Below are positions 10,165 through 21,758 of a DNA stretch of 64,000 bases, one piece after another; position 1 is the first letter of the stretch; each line of letters opens with the position of its first letter. The position numbers and the translations under genes are program-made. Origin of the DNA: Gammaproteobacteria bacterium (lineage in GTDB: Bacteria > Pseudomonadota > Gammaproteobacteria > Enterobacterales > Permianibacteraceae); the NCBI GenBank assembly GCA_016182845.1, contig JACPFT010000004.1, positions 1-64,000 on the forward strand, written 5' to 3'. Below the pieces are notes generated by a model. The model searched no databases. It was not told the origin of the DNA and was given only the letters and a program-made list of their open reading frames with translations.

Positions 10165-10193
10165 TCTATATCAAATCAAATTCGTTGACGCAA
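10165..10193 (-). promoter_or_regulatory. Sigma-70-type promoter of dksA
   Basis: On the minus strand TTGCGT (10188-10193) and TATAGA (10165-10170) are separated by exactly 17 bases, about 34 bases before the dksA ATG. Confidence 0.65.
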
Positions 10194-10230
10194 TGCATAC
10201 GCGAACCGGCAGACCGATAGTAAAGACTAG

Positions 10231-12972
<2,742 letters not shown>

Positions 12973-12987
12973 AACACTCGCCAATGC

Positions 12988-13072
12988 CCCGTTCGTACTG
13001 AGCCTGTCGAAGTACGGACGGGAACCTGAGCACTGCCGTTCATCCTTCGACAAGCTCAGGACGAACGGCGGT
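12988..13072. repeat. Dispersed palindromic repeat pair between leuS and lptE
   Basis: Two units of the TTCGTNCTGAG...TCGAAG family: 12988-13017 in one orientation and 13035-13071 in the opposite one. Together they nearly fill the leuS-lptE gap. Confidence 0.75.
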
Positions 13073-13087
13073 TAAGGAACCGGAATC

Positions 13088-13579
13088 ATGAAAAGAACAC
13101 TCAGCGTGGCCCTGACCCTCTCGCTGGCCCTCTCCGCCTGCGGCTTCCACCTACGCGGCTCGGGCGGCCATGCCCTGGCCGCCGGCACGCCCGTGGCCTT
13201 CGAGGCGGCTCAGGAAGAGAGCGAGTTCGCGCGCCTGGTACAGCGCAAGCTGGAAGGCGCGGAAGCGGCCCTCGTGTCCGGCGACAAGACCCCGGGCGCA
13301 AGGCGGGTGCACGTGGGCGCCGAGAGCCTGGAGCGCCGCGAGCTGACCGTGAACACCCTGGGCCGGGTCGCCGAATACGAGCTGATCTTGAGCGTGCCGG
13401 TGACCCTGGCCGCGCCCGGTGCCGAGGCGAAGGAGCAAGTGCTGAGCGCCCGCCGGGAATACACTTACGATCGGAACCGCGTGATCTCCATGGGCGAACA
13501 GGAGGCCTTCCTGCTTACCGACATGCGCCGGGATCTGGCGGATCAGCTGATGCGCCGCCTGGAACGGGTGGCTCGCTGA
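13088..13579 (+). CDS. lptE: LPS-assembly lipoprotein LptE
   Basis: Outer-membrane lipoprotein that plugs the LptD barrel and takes part in delivering lipopolysaccharide to the cell surface. 163 residues. The lipoprotein signal ends at a lipobox LSAC with Cys18, followed by the family hallmark GFHLRG. The RLERV end and the LTVNTLGRVAEYEL segment are typical. Position between leuS and holA is as in E. coli (rlpB). SD-like AAGGAACCGG precedes the ATG. Confidence 0.93.
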   Translation: MKRTLSVALTLSLALSACGFHLRGSGGHALAAGTPVAFEAAQEESEFARLVQRKLEGAEAALVSGDKTPGARRVHVGAESLERRELTVNTLGRVAEYELILSVPVTLAAPGAEAKEQVLSARREYTYDRNRVISMGEQEAFLLTDMRRDLADQLMRRLERVAR

Positions 13580-13600
13580 GCCAGCGAAGACTAGAAAATA

Positions 13601-13717
13601 AACCGCGAAGGCCGCTAAGGCCGCGAAGATTTGAGGGCATGGCGCGTCGCCGACCTCTGCCAACTTTGCGGCCATAGCGGCCTTCGCGGTAATTCTTCTT
13701 GGCGTTCTTGGCGGTTA
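13601..13717. repeat. AACCGC(C/G)AAGG-family palindrome between lptE and holA
   Basis: Left arm AACCGCGAAGGCCGCTAAGG (from 13601) faces right arms at 13664-13692 and 13698-13717 in reverse complement. It is the same family as 5221-5343 but diverged. The right end lies only about 33 bases before the holA start. Confidence 0.7.
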
Positions 13718-13749
13718 CTATCTTCTTTCCCTCTCCAAACCGAGCCAGT

Positions 13750-14784
13750 ATGCGTCTCTCCCCCGACACCCTGCCCCGCCATCTGACCGGTACGCTGGCG
13801 CCGGCCTACCTGGTCTGCGGCGATGAGCATCTGCTGGTCATGGAGGCCCTGGACGCCATCCGCGCCGCCGCCCGTGGCGCCGGCATCCTGGAGCGGGAGG
13901 TCCTGGAGGTGGACAAGGGTTTCGACTGGCAGCGCCTCGTCGATGCCGCCGCCGCCCTGTCCCTGTTCGGGGATCGCCGGCTCATCGAGCTGCGCCTGGC
14001 CGAGGCCGGTCCCGGCGCGGCGGGAGGCAAGGCCTTGCAGGCCTTCGTCGACCTGGCCCCGCCGGACATCCTCTTGCTCGTCACCGGCCCCAAGCTGGAT
14101 CGCCGCTCGGAAGACTCGGCCTGGTTCAAGGCCGTGGAGGCCTATGGCGCCTATGTGGCCGTGCCCAACGTGGGTCCGGAACGCTTCCCCGCCTGGCTGG
14201 AGAGCCGGCTGGCCGCCGTGGGTCTGGGCGCCGAGGCGGAGGCCCTGGAGCTGCTGGCCGAGCGTTCCGCCGGCAATTGCCTGGCCGCCGCCCAGGAAAT
14301 CGCCAAGCTGGCCCTGCTCCATCCCGGCGAACGCCTGTCCACGGCCCAGGTGGCCGAGGCCGTGGCCGACAGCGCCCGCTATGACGTCTACCAGTTCATC
14401 GACACGGTCCTGGCCGGGGATCAGGTCAAGACCCTGCGCATGCTCTCGGTCCTGGAAGCCGAGGGCGTGGAGCCGGCGGTGATGATCTGGGCCCTGAGCC
14501 GGGAATGCCGGACCCTGGCCCAGCTGGCCGAGGCCCAGCGCCAGGGCGGCAACCCCAGCCAGCTGTTCCGGGAGTTCAAGATCTGGTCCAGCCGCGAGAA
14601 TATCGTGCGCACGGCCCTGCGCCGCTACCCGGTGTCGGCCTGGCAGCGGCTCGATGCCCGTTGCCTGCACCTGGACAAGCTGATGAAGGGCCAGGCCAGC
14701 GGCATGCTCTGGGACGAGATCCGCGCCCAGGCCCTGCTCATGGCCGGCGCCAAATTGCGCCTGCCTACCGAGGCGGGGCGATGA
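13750..14784 (+). CDS. holA: DNA polymerase III subunit delta
   Basis: The delta subunit opens the beta sliding clamp inside the clamp-loader complex. 344 residues, very close to the E. coli length. The N-terminal AAA+-like domain has YLVCGDEHLLVMEALD. The middle contains RSAGNCLAAAQEIAKLALL, a family signature, and the C-terminal collar domain ends in a helix-rich segment. The ATG at 13750 is chosen because upstream in-frame codons fall inside the repeat. The stop overlaps the nadD start (ATGA). Confidence 0.95.
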   Translation: MRLSPDTLPRHLTGTLAPAYLVCGDEHLLVMEALDAIRAAARGAGILEREVLEVDKGFDWQRLVDAAAALSLFGDRRLIELRLAEAGPGAAGGKALQAFVDLAPPDILLLVTGPKLDRRSEDSAWFKAVEAYGAYVAVPNVGPERFPAWLESRLAAVGLGAEAEALELLAERSAGNCLAAAQEIAKLALLHPGERLSTAQVAEAVADSARYDVYQFIDTVLAGDQVKTLRMLSVLEAEGVEPAVMIWALSRECRTLAQLAEAQRQGGNPSQLFREFKIWSSRENIVRTALRRYPVSAWQRLDARCLHLDKLMKGQASGMLWDEIRAQALLMAGAKLRLPTEAGR

Positions 14785-15404
14785 TCGGCCTGCTCGGCGG
14801 CACCTTCGATCCGGTCCACCTGGGCCATCTGCGCGCCGCCGAGGAGTTGCGCGAAAGCCTGGGGCTGCACGAACTGCGCCTCCTGCCCTGCCGTCCCGGC
14901 CACCGCCATCCGCCCCATGCCAGCGAGGAACAGCGCCTGGCCATGCTCCGCCTGGCCCTGGCCGACAACCCGGCGCTGCGCCTGGACGAGCGGGATCTGC
15001 GCCGTGCCGGCCCGACTTATTCCGTGGACACCCTGGCCGAGTTGCGCACGGAATACCCGGGCCGGCCCCTGGTTCTGATCATGGGTCTGGATGCCTTCAC
15101 CGGCCTGCCCACCTGGAAGGACTGGCGGCGGCTGACCACGCTCGGGCATCTGGTCGTCGCCCACCGGCCCGGCGCCCACCCGCCCTTGAGCGCGGAGCTG
15201 GCCGAGTGGCTGGCCGAGCGCCGCGTCGGCGATGCTAAAGCATTGGCCGGCGAGCCCGCCGGTCGCGTATTATTGGCGCCCCTGACCGCCCTCGATATTT
15301 CCGCCACCGACATCCGCCGCCGACTGGCCGAAGGCCGCTCGGTACGCTATCTCGTGCCGGAGCCCGTGCGGAACTATGTCGAGCGCCACCACCTCTACCG
15401 CTAA
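14781..15404 (+). CDS. nadD: Nicotinate-mononucleotide adenylyltransferase
   Basis: Makes deamido-NAD from nicotinate mononucleotide and ATP. 207 residues. The N-terminus MIGLLGGTFDPVHLGH carries the GGTFDP and HxGH nucleotide-binding motifs (residues 6-16), and ISATDIRRRLAEGRSV near the end is the second conserved ATP-binding motif. The start ATG overlaps the holA stop by 4 bases. holA-nadD-rsfS order is as in E. coli. Confidence 0.96.
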   Translation: MIGLLGGTFDPVHLGHLRAAEELRESLGLHELRLLPCRPGHRHPPHASEEQRLAMLRLALADNPALRLDERDLRRAGPTYSVDTLAELRTEYPGRPLVLIMGLDAFTGLPTWKDWRRLTTLGHLVVAHRPGAHPPLSAELAEWLAERRVGDAKALAGEPAGRVLLAPLTALDISATDIRRRLAEGRSVRYLVPEPVRNYVERHHLYR

Positions 15405-15411
15405 GCCCGTG

Positions 15412-15738
15412 ATGAACTCCGAACACCTTCAATCCCTGGTCCTCGACAAGCTCTCCGATCTAAAGGCCCAGGCCGTCCTGGCCCTGGACGTGCGCAAGCT
15501 GACCTCCATCGCCGATGCCATGATCATCGCCACCGGCACCTCCAACCGTCATGTGAAGGCCCTGGCCGACAATGTCGTGGAAGGCGCCAAGGAAGCCGGC
15601 GTGCCGCCCATCGGCGTGGAAGGGGAGAAGAGCGGCGAATGGGTCCTGGTGGATCTCGGCGATGTGATCGTGCACATCATGCAGCCGGAGACCCGGGAGT
15701 TTTATCAGCTCGAGAAGCTGTGGGACGTGCCGGCATAA
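15412..15738 (+). CDS. rsfS: Ribosomal silencing factor RsfS
   Basis: Binds ribosomal protein L14 and blocks subunit joining during starvation. 108 residues with the DUF143/Iojap pattern: DLKAQAVLALDVRKLTSIADAMIIATGTSNRHV, then GVEGEKSGEWVLVDLGDVIVHIM and a C-terminal YQLEKLW. The ATG at 15412 is 8 bases after the nadD stop; a GTG directly before it is possible. Co-transcribed with nadD. Confidence 0.95.
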   Translation: MNSEHLQSLVLDKLSDLKAQAVLALDVRKLTSIADAMIIATGTSNRHVKALADNVVEGAKEAGVPPIGVEGEKSGEWVLVDLGDVIVHIMQPETREFYQLEKLWDVPA

Positions 15739-15756
15739 AGCGGCTACAAATTAACC

Positions 15757-15860
15757 CCGTTCGTACTGAGTAGCGGGCCATCGGCCCGCGTATCGAAGTA
15801 CGGGCATGGCCACTGACCCTTCGATACGCCCGCCCGAAGCGGGCTACTCAGGGCGAACGG
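15757..15860. repeat. Dispersed palindromic repeat pair between rsfS and rlmH
   Basis: Two units of the CTGAGTAGC...GTATCGAAG subtype face each other: 15757-15804 and 15817-15860. Confidence 0.75.
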
Positions 15861-15878
15861 AACTCCTCGAAAATCGCC

Positions 15879-16349
15879 ATGCGCATCCGCCTGATCGCCG
15901 TTGGAACCAAGATGCCCGCCTGGGTGACCACGGGCTACGAGGACTATGCCAAGCGCCTGTCCGGCGACGTCCGTTTGGAACTGGTCGAGATCGAGGCCGG
16001 GCAGCGCGGCAAGAACGCCGATGTGAAGCGCATCCTCGACCGCGAAGGCGAGGCGACTCTTGCGGCCATCCCCAAGGGCAGCCGCGTCGTCGCCCTGGAC
16101 GTCAAGGGCGAGCCCCATTCCACCGAATCCCTGGCCAAGCGCCTGGCGGCCTGGCAGCAGGGCGGGCAGGACCTGGCCCTCTTGGTGGGCGGGCCGGAGG
16201 GCCTGGCCGCGGCCTGCGTGAACTCGGCCCAGGAAAAATGGTCTCTGTCCGGCCTGACCCTGCCCCACCCCCTGGTGCGCATCGTCGTCGCCGAGGCCTT
16301 GTACCGGGCCTGGTCGCTGAATCACAACCATCCCTACCACCGGGCCTGA
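15879..16349 (+). CDS. rlmH: 23S rRNA (pseudouridine1915-N3)-methyltransferase
   Basis: SPOUT-fold enzyme that methylates pseudouridine 1915 in helix 69 of 23S rRNA. 156 residues, the normal size. [15 protein letters not shown] starts the family, LLVGGPEGL is the SAM-binding knot loop, and the C-terminal segment [28 protein letters not shown] is nearly invariant in the family. It lies between rsfS and mrdA as in E. coli. Confidence 0.97.
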   Translation: MRIRLIAVGTKMPAWVTTGYEDYAKRLSGDVRLELVEIEAGQRGKNADVKRILDREGEATLAAIPKGSRVVALDVKGEPHSTESLAKRLAAWQQGGQDLALLVGGPEGLAAACVNSAQEKWSLSGLTLPHPLVRIVVAEALYRAWSLNHNHPYHRA

Positions 16350-16370
16350 ACCCGCCGCGAATAACGAACC

Positions 16371-18281
16371 ATGCCGCCGCAAGCCGCCACCATCAAGGAC
16401 CATATCCGCGAGTCGAACATCTTCTTCGCGCGCTCGGTCCTGGCCCTCGTCCTGGTGGTCGTCCTGCTAAGCATCCTGCTGGCTCGCATGTACTGGCTGC
16501 AGGTCACCGAGCACGACCGGTTCAAGACCCTGGCGGAGAACAACCGCATCACCCTGATCCCCATCGCCCCGGCACGCGGCCTGATCTACGACCGCAAGGG
16601 CGTGGTCCTGGCCGAGAACCGCTCCATGTTCGTCCTGGAAGTGGTGCCGGAGCAGGTCAAGGATCTGAAGGCCACGGTCGCCGAACTGCGCCAGCTCATC
16701 GCCATCAGCGACAACGATTGGGAACATTTCCAGGCCAACCGCCTGCGCAGCCGCTCCTTCCAGGCCCAGGTCCTGCGCTCCAATCTGTCGGACACCGAAG
16801 TCGCCGCCTTCTCGGTCAACCGCCACCGCTTCCCTGGCGTTTCGGTCCAGCCGCGTCTGATCCGCCACTACCCCCATGGCGAGGCCTTCGCCCATGCCCT
16901 GGGTTATGTGGGACGCATCAACGAAAAGGAACTGGCCGAGATCGACCCCGGCAATTACAAGGCCACGCAGTACATCGGCAAGCTGGGCATCGAGAAGTTC
17001 TACGAGAAGGAACTGCATGGCACGGTCGGCTACGAGGAGGTGGAGACCGACGTGCACGGCCGCGTTCTGCGCACCCTGCGCCGGGTGCCGCCGGTGGCCG
17101 GCAAGGACCTGCACCTCCACCTCGACGCCGGCCTGCAGCAGGCCGCCGAGCAGGCCCTAGGCGAACAGCGCGGCGCGGTCATCGCCCTGGATCCGCAGAC
17201 CGGCGGCATCCTGGCCCTGGTGTCCAAACCCGGCTACGACCCGAATCTGTTCGTGACCGGCATTCCCAGCACGATCTACAAGGCCCTGCGCGCCTCGCCG
17301 GAGCAGCCCCTGTTCAACCGCGCCCTGCGCGGCACCTACCCGCCGGGCTCCACCATCAAGCCCATGCTGGCCCTGCTCGGCCTCAAGGAGGGTGTTGTCA
17401 CGCCCAGCACCGTGGTCTACGACCCGGGCTTCTTCCAGCTGCCAAAATCCAGCCACAAATACCGCGACTGGCGCAAGGGCGGCCACGGCGCGGTGAGCCT
17501 GGAATTCTCCCTGATGCAGTCCTGCGACATCTATTACTACACCCTGGCACACAAGCTGGGCATAGACCGGATCTCGCCCCATTTCGAGCACCTGGGCTTC
17601 GGCCGTTTGAACGGCCTGGACAACGGCGACGAGATGGCAGGCATCCTGCCCTCGCGGGCCTGGAAGCGCGCCAAGCGCCGCGAGGCCTGGTATCCGGGCG
17701 ACACGGTGAACATCGGCATCGGCCAGGGCTTCTGGTCGGTGACCAGCCTGCAACTAGCCCAGGCCACGGCACGCCTGGCCAATCGCGGAACCGCCTACCA
17801 GCCGCGCATGGTCAAGGCCCTGGCGCAGAGCGGCGTGCCCGAAGCGCTCCCGCCGGTGCCGGACGGCGAGCCCCTGGCCATCGCGCCCGAACACTGGGGC
17901 CCGGTCATGGAGGCCATGCGCAAGACCTCCATGCACGAGCGCGGCACGGCCTACAAGGCCTTCAAGGGCGCGCCTTACACCCATGCGGGCAAGACCGGCA
18001 CGGCCCAGCGCTTCTCGGTGAAGCAGAACGCCAAGTACGACGAGAAGAACGTCGCCGCCAAGCTCAGGGACAATGCCATGTACATCGGCTTCGCGCCCTT
18101 CGAGAAGCCCGAGATCGTCGTCGCCGTGGCTGCCGAGAATGCCGGCCACGGCGGTTCCAGCGCCGCGCCGGTGGCCCGCGCGGTCATGGACTTCTACCTG
18201 AACCAGGGCAAGATGACCCTGCCGGCGCCGGGCATGGAAGAAGATGTGGGCGAGGAAGAAGTTGGAGGAGAGGAACGGTGA
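16371..18281 (+). CDS. mrdA: Penicillin-binding protein 2 (peptidoglycan transpeptidase)
   Basis: Cross-links peptidoglycan in the lateral wall as part of the elongasome. 636 residues: a membrane anchor at about 20-40, a dimerisation/pedestal domain, and a transpeptidase domain. The active site has Ser327 in GSTIK, S384-C-D (the PBP2 form of SxN), and K541-T-G in AGKTGTAQ. The C-terminal tail is acidic (EEDVGEEEVGGEER). The following gene is its partner glycosyltransferase RodA, separated by a repeat pair. Confidence 0.97.
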   Translation: MPPQAATIKDHIRESNIFFARSVLALVLVVVLLSILLARMYWLQVTEHDRFKTLAENNRITLIPIAPARGLIYDRKGVVLAENRSMFVLEVVPEQVKDLKATVAELRQLIAISDNDWEHFQANRLRSRSFQAQVLRSNLSDTEVAAFSVNRHRFPGVSVQPRLIRHYPHGEAFAHALGYVGRINEKELAEIDPGNYKATQYIGKLGIEKFYEKELHGTVGYEEVETDVHGRVLRTLRRVPPVAGKDLHLHLDAGLQQAAEQALGEQRGAVIALDPQTGGILALVSKPGYDPNLFVTGIPSTIYKALRASPEQPLFNRALRGTYPPGSTIKPMLALLGLKEGVVTPSTVVYDPGFFQLPKSSHKYRDWRKGGHGAVSLEFSLMQSCDIYYYTLAHKLGIDRISPHFEHLGFGRLNGLDNGDEMAGILPSRAWKRAKRREAWYPGDTVNIGIGQGFWSVTSLQLAQATARLANRGTAYQPRMVKALAQSGVPEALPPVPDGEPLAIAPEHWGPVMEAMRKTSMHERGTAYKAFKGAPYTHAGKTGTAQRFSVKQNAKYDEKNVAAKLRDNAMYIGFAPFEKPEIVVAVAAENAGHGGSSAAPVARAVMDFYLNQGKMTLPAPGMEEDVGEEEVGGEER

Positions 18282-18295
18282 CACAGTCCTGTCAG

Positions 18296-18410
18296 GCCCT
18301 TCGATACGCCCGCCATGCGGGCTACTCAGGGCGAACGGAAGTTTTCAAAACCCTCTCCGGTAAAAATCCGTTCGTGCTGAGTAGCCGCGCCAGCGGCGTA
18401 TCGAAGCACT
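18296..18410. repeat. Dispersed palindromic repeat pair between mrdA and rodA
   Basis: Units 18296-18338 and 18368-18409 in opposite orientation, CTGAGTAGC/GTATCGAAG subtype. They separate two genes that are usually tightly coupled. Confidence 0.75.
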
Positions 18411-18429
18411 TTCCGCCGGAGCCGACACC

Positions 18430-19557
18430 ATGCTGAGCAGCCAACCCCGCGCCGACACCCATAAGGAGCAGCGCAGTCTGGCCTGGAAGCTGCACATCGA
18501 CGTGCCCCTGCTGCTGGGTCTCCTGGTCCTCATGGGCCTCGCCCAGGTCGTGCTCTACAGCGCCTCCGGCCAGGACATCGCCATGGTGGAGAAGCAGGTC
18601 GCGCGCCTCGGTCTCGCCCTGGCCTTCATGTTCGGCCTGGCGCAAGTGCCGCCGCGCGTGCTCAAGTTCTGGACCCTGCCGCTCTACGTGGTCGGCGTGC
18701 TCCTGCTCATCGCCGTGTTCCTGGTCGGCGACGTGGCCCTGGGCGCCCAGCGCTGGCTGGAGATCGGCGGCTTCCGCTTCCAGCCTTCCGAGTTGATGAA
18801 ACAGGCCCTGCCCATGATGGTTGCCTGGTATCTGTCGGAGCATCAGCTGCCGCCCAAATTCAAGCATCTCGCCGTGGCCTTCGGCATCCTGGCCCTGCCC
18901 ATCCTGCTCATCGCCGAACAGCCGGATCTGGGCACCGCCGTCCTGGCCCTGTCCTCCGGGCTGCTCGTCATCCTCCTGGCGGGCATGAGCTGGAAGCTGA
19001 TCGCCGGCCTGGCGGCGGCCATCGGCGGCTTCCTGCCCATCCTCTGGAACTTCCTGATGCACGACTACCAGCGCCGGCGCGTGCTCACCATGCTCGACCC
19101 GGAGGCCGATCCGGTGGGCGCCGGCTACCAGATCATCCAGTCCAAGATCGCCATCGGCTCGGGCGGCATCTACGGCAAGGGCTGGCTGCACGGCACCCAG
19201 GCCCAGCTGGAATTCATCCCCGAGCACCACACCGACTTCATCTTCGCGGTCCTGGGCGAAGAATTCGGCCTGTCCGGCGTCCTGATCCTGATCGCGGTCT
19301 ATCTCTTCATCATCGCTCGAGGCCTGTACATCGCGACCCAGGCCCAGGACAGCTACTCGCGCCTCCTGGCCGGCGCCATCACCCTGACCTTCTTCGTCTA
19401 TGTCTTCGTCAATATCGGCATGGTCTCCGGCATCCTACCCGTGGTCGGCGTGCCCCTGCCCCTGGTCAGTTATGGCGGCACGTCCCTGGTCACCCTGCTG
19501 GCCGGTTTCGGTATGCTGATGTCCATTAAGACGCACCGAAAATTAGTCTCCGCATGA
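18430..19557 (+). CDS. mrdB: Rod-shape peptidoglycan glycosyltransferase RodA (SEDS family)
   Basis: Polymerises lipid II into glycan strands together with PBP2. 375 residues with about ten membrane segments. SEDS signatures include GAQRWLEIGGFRFQPSELMK, the long periplasmic loop around QIIQSKIAIGSGGIYGKGW, and FIPEHHTDFIFAVLGEEFG, which contains the conserved catalytic-region Asp. GVPLPLVSYGGTS is near the end. The stop overlaps the start of mltB by 4 bases. Confidence 0.97.
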   Translation: MLSSQPRADTHKEQRSLAWKLHIDVPLLLGLLVLMGLAQVVLYSASGQDIAMVEKQVARLGLALAFMFGLAQVPPRVLKFWTLPLYVVGVLLLIAVFLVGDVALGAQRWLEIGGFRFQPSELMKQALPMMVAWYLSEHQLPPKFKHLAVAFGILALPILLIAEQPDLGTAVLALSSGLLVILLAGMSWKLIAGLAAAIGGFLPILWNFLMHDYQRRRVLTMLDPEADPVGAGYQIIQSKIAIGSGGIYGKGWLHGTQAQLEFIPEHHTDFIFAVLGEEFGLSGVLILIAVYLFIIARGLYIATQAQDSYSRLLAGAITLTFFVYVFVNIGMVSGILPVVGVPLPLVSYGGTSLVTLLAGFGMLMSIKTHRKLVSA

Positions 19558-20657
19558 ACCGCGCCGCCTCGATCACAAGGATCTCCGTGAACACCATTTC
19601 CCTGGCAGCCCTGGCCCTCCTCGTCTTGAGCGCCTGCGCCGCCCGGAGTCATGCCCAGGCGCCCAAGCCGGCCGCAGTCTCGACACCGGCGCCGGCCGCC
19701 ATGCCGGCCCGCCCCCAGGTCCCGCCGCAGACCGGCGCCAAGCCGGCCCTGACGAAGGCCCAGAAGGCCTTCGTCGCCCAGATGCACAAGCGCCACGGCT
19801 TCGACAGCAAGGCCCTGGAAACCGCCCTGGCTCGCCCGCCGCGCGCCGATGTGCTGCGCCTGATCAGCAAGCCCGCCGAGAAGGCCAAGCCCTGGTACGA
19901 GTACCGCGCCATGCTGGTCCAGCCGGCCCGCGTCGAGGCCGGCATCGCCTTCTGGCGCGAGCATGCCCAGGCCCTGGAGAAAGCCGAAAAAACCTATGGC
20001 GTGCCGGCCTCGATCATCTGCGGCATCATCGGCGTGGAAACCTATTTCGGGCGCATCAAGGGCAAGATCCCGGTCCTCGACAGCCTCAACACCCTGGCCT
20101 TCCACTACCCACCCCGCGCCGAGTATTTCCGCAGCGAACTGGAAGCCTACCTGCTCCTGGCCCGCGCCGAAGCCTGGCCGGTGAGCGAACCCACCGGCTC
20201 CTACGCCGGCGCCATGGGCTTTGGTCAGTTCATGCCCAGCAACTACCGGAAACTCGCCATCGATTTCGACGGCGACCAGCACATCGACCTGGTGGGCAAC
20301 CCGGTGGACGCCATCGGCTCGGTGGCCCGCTACCTGGCCCACCACGGCTGGGAGCCCGGCGCACCGCTGTTCGACGCCCTACCCAAGGCCCGCCCCGCCA
20401 GTTGGCTGAGCCGCAGCCTGAAACCCCATCTCACGCCGGCCGCGCTGAAGGCCGCCGGCCTGCCCGATGCCCGCCCTGCCGCCTATCTGGAACTGGAGAC
20501 CGGCGCCAAGACCAAGGGCCAGTGGCTGAGCTACCAAAACTTCTACGTGATCACCCGCTACAACCGGAGCCATATGTACGCCATGGCCGTGGCCGAACTG
20601 GCGGGGCGGATCGAATCCGGGTATAAAACAACGCAAGACGCCGCAAAAAAGAAGTAA
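19554..20657 (+). CDS. mltB: Membrane-bound lytic murein transglycosylase B
   Basis: Cleaves glycan strands with 1,6-anhydro ring formation. 367 residues. A lipoprotein signal ends at LSAC (Cys28), followed by a Pro/Ala-rich linker and the SLT-like domain. Glu162 in IIGVETYFG is the catalytic residue; GSYAGAMGFGQFMPSNY and DGDQHIDL are typical of MltB. The start is coupled to the rodA stop (ATGA). A GTG 11 codons downstream would also give a normal signal peptide. Confidence 0.94.
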   Translation: MNRAASITRISVNTISLAALALLVLSACAARSHAQAPKPAAVSTPAPAAMPARPQVPPQTGAKPALTKAQKAFVAQMHKRHGFDSKALETALARPPRADVLRLISKPAEKAKPWYEYRAMLVQPARVEAGIAFWREHAQALEKAEKTYGVPASIICGIIGVETYFGRIKGKIPVLDSLNTLAFHYPPRAEYFRSELEAYLLLARAEAWPVSEPTGSYAGAMGFGQFMPSNYRKLAIDFDGDQHIDLVGNPVDAIGSVARYLAHHGWEPGAPLFDALPKARPASWLSRSLKPHLTPAALKAAGLPDARPAAYLELETGAKTKGQWLSYQNFYVITRYNRSHMYAMAVAELAGRIESGYKTTQDAAKKK

Positions 20658-20663
20658 TCAAGA

Positions 20664-21593
20664 ATGCCGGCACGCTCCCCGCTACGCCCCTGCGCCCTGC
20701 TCCTCGCCCTGATCCTGGCCGGCTGCGCCAGCGACGGCCCGCCGGTGGGCGCGCCGCCCCGCCAAGCCGGCGAGCTCGTGCCCAAGGACGAGCCGGTCAA
20801 GCCCTGGTCTTACCGCCCCTACGAGGTCAACGGCGTCTGGTACACGCCGCTGAAATCCGCCCGCGGTTATCGCGAGAAGGGCATCGCCTCCTGGTACGGC
20901 ACCAAGTTCCATGGCCGCCTGACCTCCAGCCGCGAGCCCTACGACATGTACGCCATGAGCGCGGCTCACAAGACCCTGCCCCTGCCCAGCTATGTGCGCG
21001 TCACCAATCTGAAGAACGGCCAAAGCACCATCCTGCGCGTCAACGATCGCGGCCCCTTCCACGACGGCCGGGTCATCGATCTGTCCTATGCCGCCGCCCA
21101 TAAGCTGGGCATCGCCGCCACGGGGACCGGCATCGTCGAGGTGGAAGGCATCATCGCCTCCGAGTACTCGCCCCTGGACCGCCCGGGCCAGGAGCTGGCC
21201 GATGCCGGGCGGCGCCTCGATCCGGCGCAGCTGCCGCCGCCGCCGGAACCGGCCTACCACCCGCCCCTGATCAAGGCCGGTCCCTATGCCGCCGGCCATG
21301 GTCCGGCCCAGAGCCGCCAACGCATCGCCGGCGCGGCTCCCACTGCCGGCAACACCGGACAGATCTTCGTGCAGATCGGCGCCTTCGCCGCGCGGGCCAC
21401 GGCCGAGGCCCTGGCCCGGAACCTGGAGCGCGATTACGACGTGCTCACCGCCATCACCCCGACCCGTTCAGCCAGTGGCCTGACCCTGCACCGCGTGCGC
21501 CTCGGTCCGGTCAGCGACGTGGACGAGGCCGACGCCCTCATGGCCCGCCTCGCCCAGGCCAATCTGGGCCGGCCGGTGCTGGTGGTGGAATGA
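20664..21593 (+). CDS. rlpA: Septal/rare lipoprotein A, probable lytic transglycosylase
   Basis: Outer-membrane lipoprotein that in Pseudomonas cuts peptide-free glycan strands. 309 residues with lipobox LAGC (Cys21), a double-psi beta-barrel domain (about 70-165) and a C-terminal SPOR domain (about 230-307) that binds denuded peptidoglycan. The positions aligned with the catalytic acids and histidine of the active Pseudomonas enzyme appear to be present: E90, H101 and D127 (NDRGPF). It follows mltB by 6 bases, so the two wall-lytic enzymes share a transcript. Confidence 0.94.
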   Translation: MPARSPLRPCALLLALILAGCASDGPPVGAPPRQAGELVPKDEPVKPWSYRPYEVNGVWYTPLKSARGYREKGIASWYGTKFHGRLTSSREPYDMYAMSAAHKTLPLPSYVRVTNLKNGQSTILRVNDRGPFHDGRVIDLSYAAAHKLGIAATGTGIVEVEGIIASEYSPLDRPGQELADAGRRLDPAQLPPPPEPAYHPPLIKAGPYAAGHGPAQSRQRIAGAAPTAGNTGQIFVQIGAFAARATAEALARNLERDYDVLTAITPTRSASGLTLHRVRLGPVSDVDEADALMARLAQANLGRPVLVVE

Positions 21594-21600
21594 GTCTCCT

Positions 21601-21660
21601 CCGTAGGTCCCGCTTCAGTGGGACAATCCGTCCTTAGTCCCGCTGAAGCGGGACCTACAC
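21601..21660. repeat. Paired palindromic repeats (GTAGGTCCCGCTTCAG type)
   Basis: Two hairpins of opposite orientation, built from GTAGGTCCCGCTTCAGYGGGAC and its complement. The family recurs at 24166, 27512 and 37722. Confidence 0.8.
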
Positions 21661-21684
21661 GACCGCCAGCTCTCCGCCTATTTC

Positions 21685-21693
21685 TGCTAGAAT
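21685..21693 (+). promoter_or_regulatory. Extended -10 promoter candidate for dacA
   Basis: TGCTAGAAT (21685-21693) is an extended -10 element 65 bases before the dacA ATG. No good -35 is seen. Confidence 0.4.
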
Positions 21694-21758
21694 CCGCGAC
21701 TTTTCCGGCCCCGCGCTGTCATACGCTGACGACTCCAGTCAGAGGATTTTCGAAAACC

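Noticed and set aside
15806-18436. 876-codon plus-strand frame across rlmH and mrdA
   Set aside because: Out-of-frame reading of two well-supported genes, rich in Arg/Pro/Gly.
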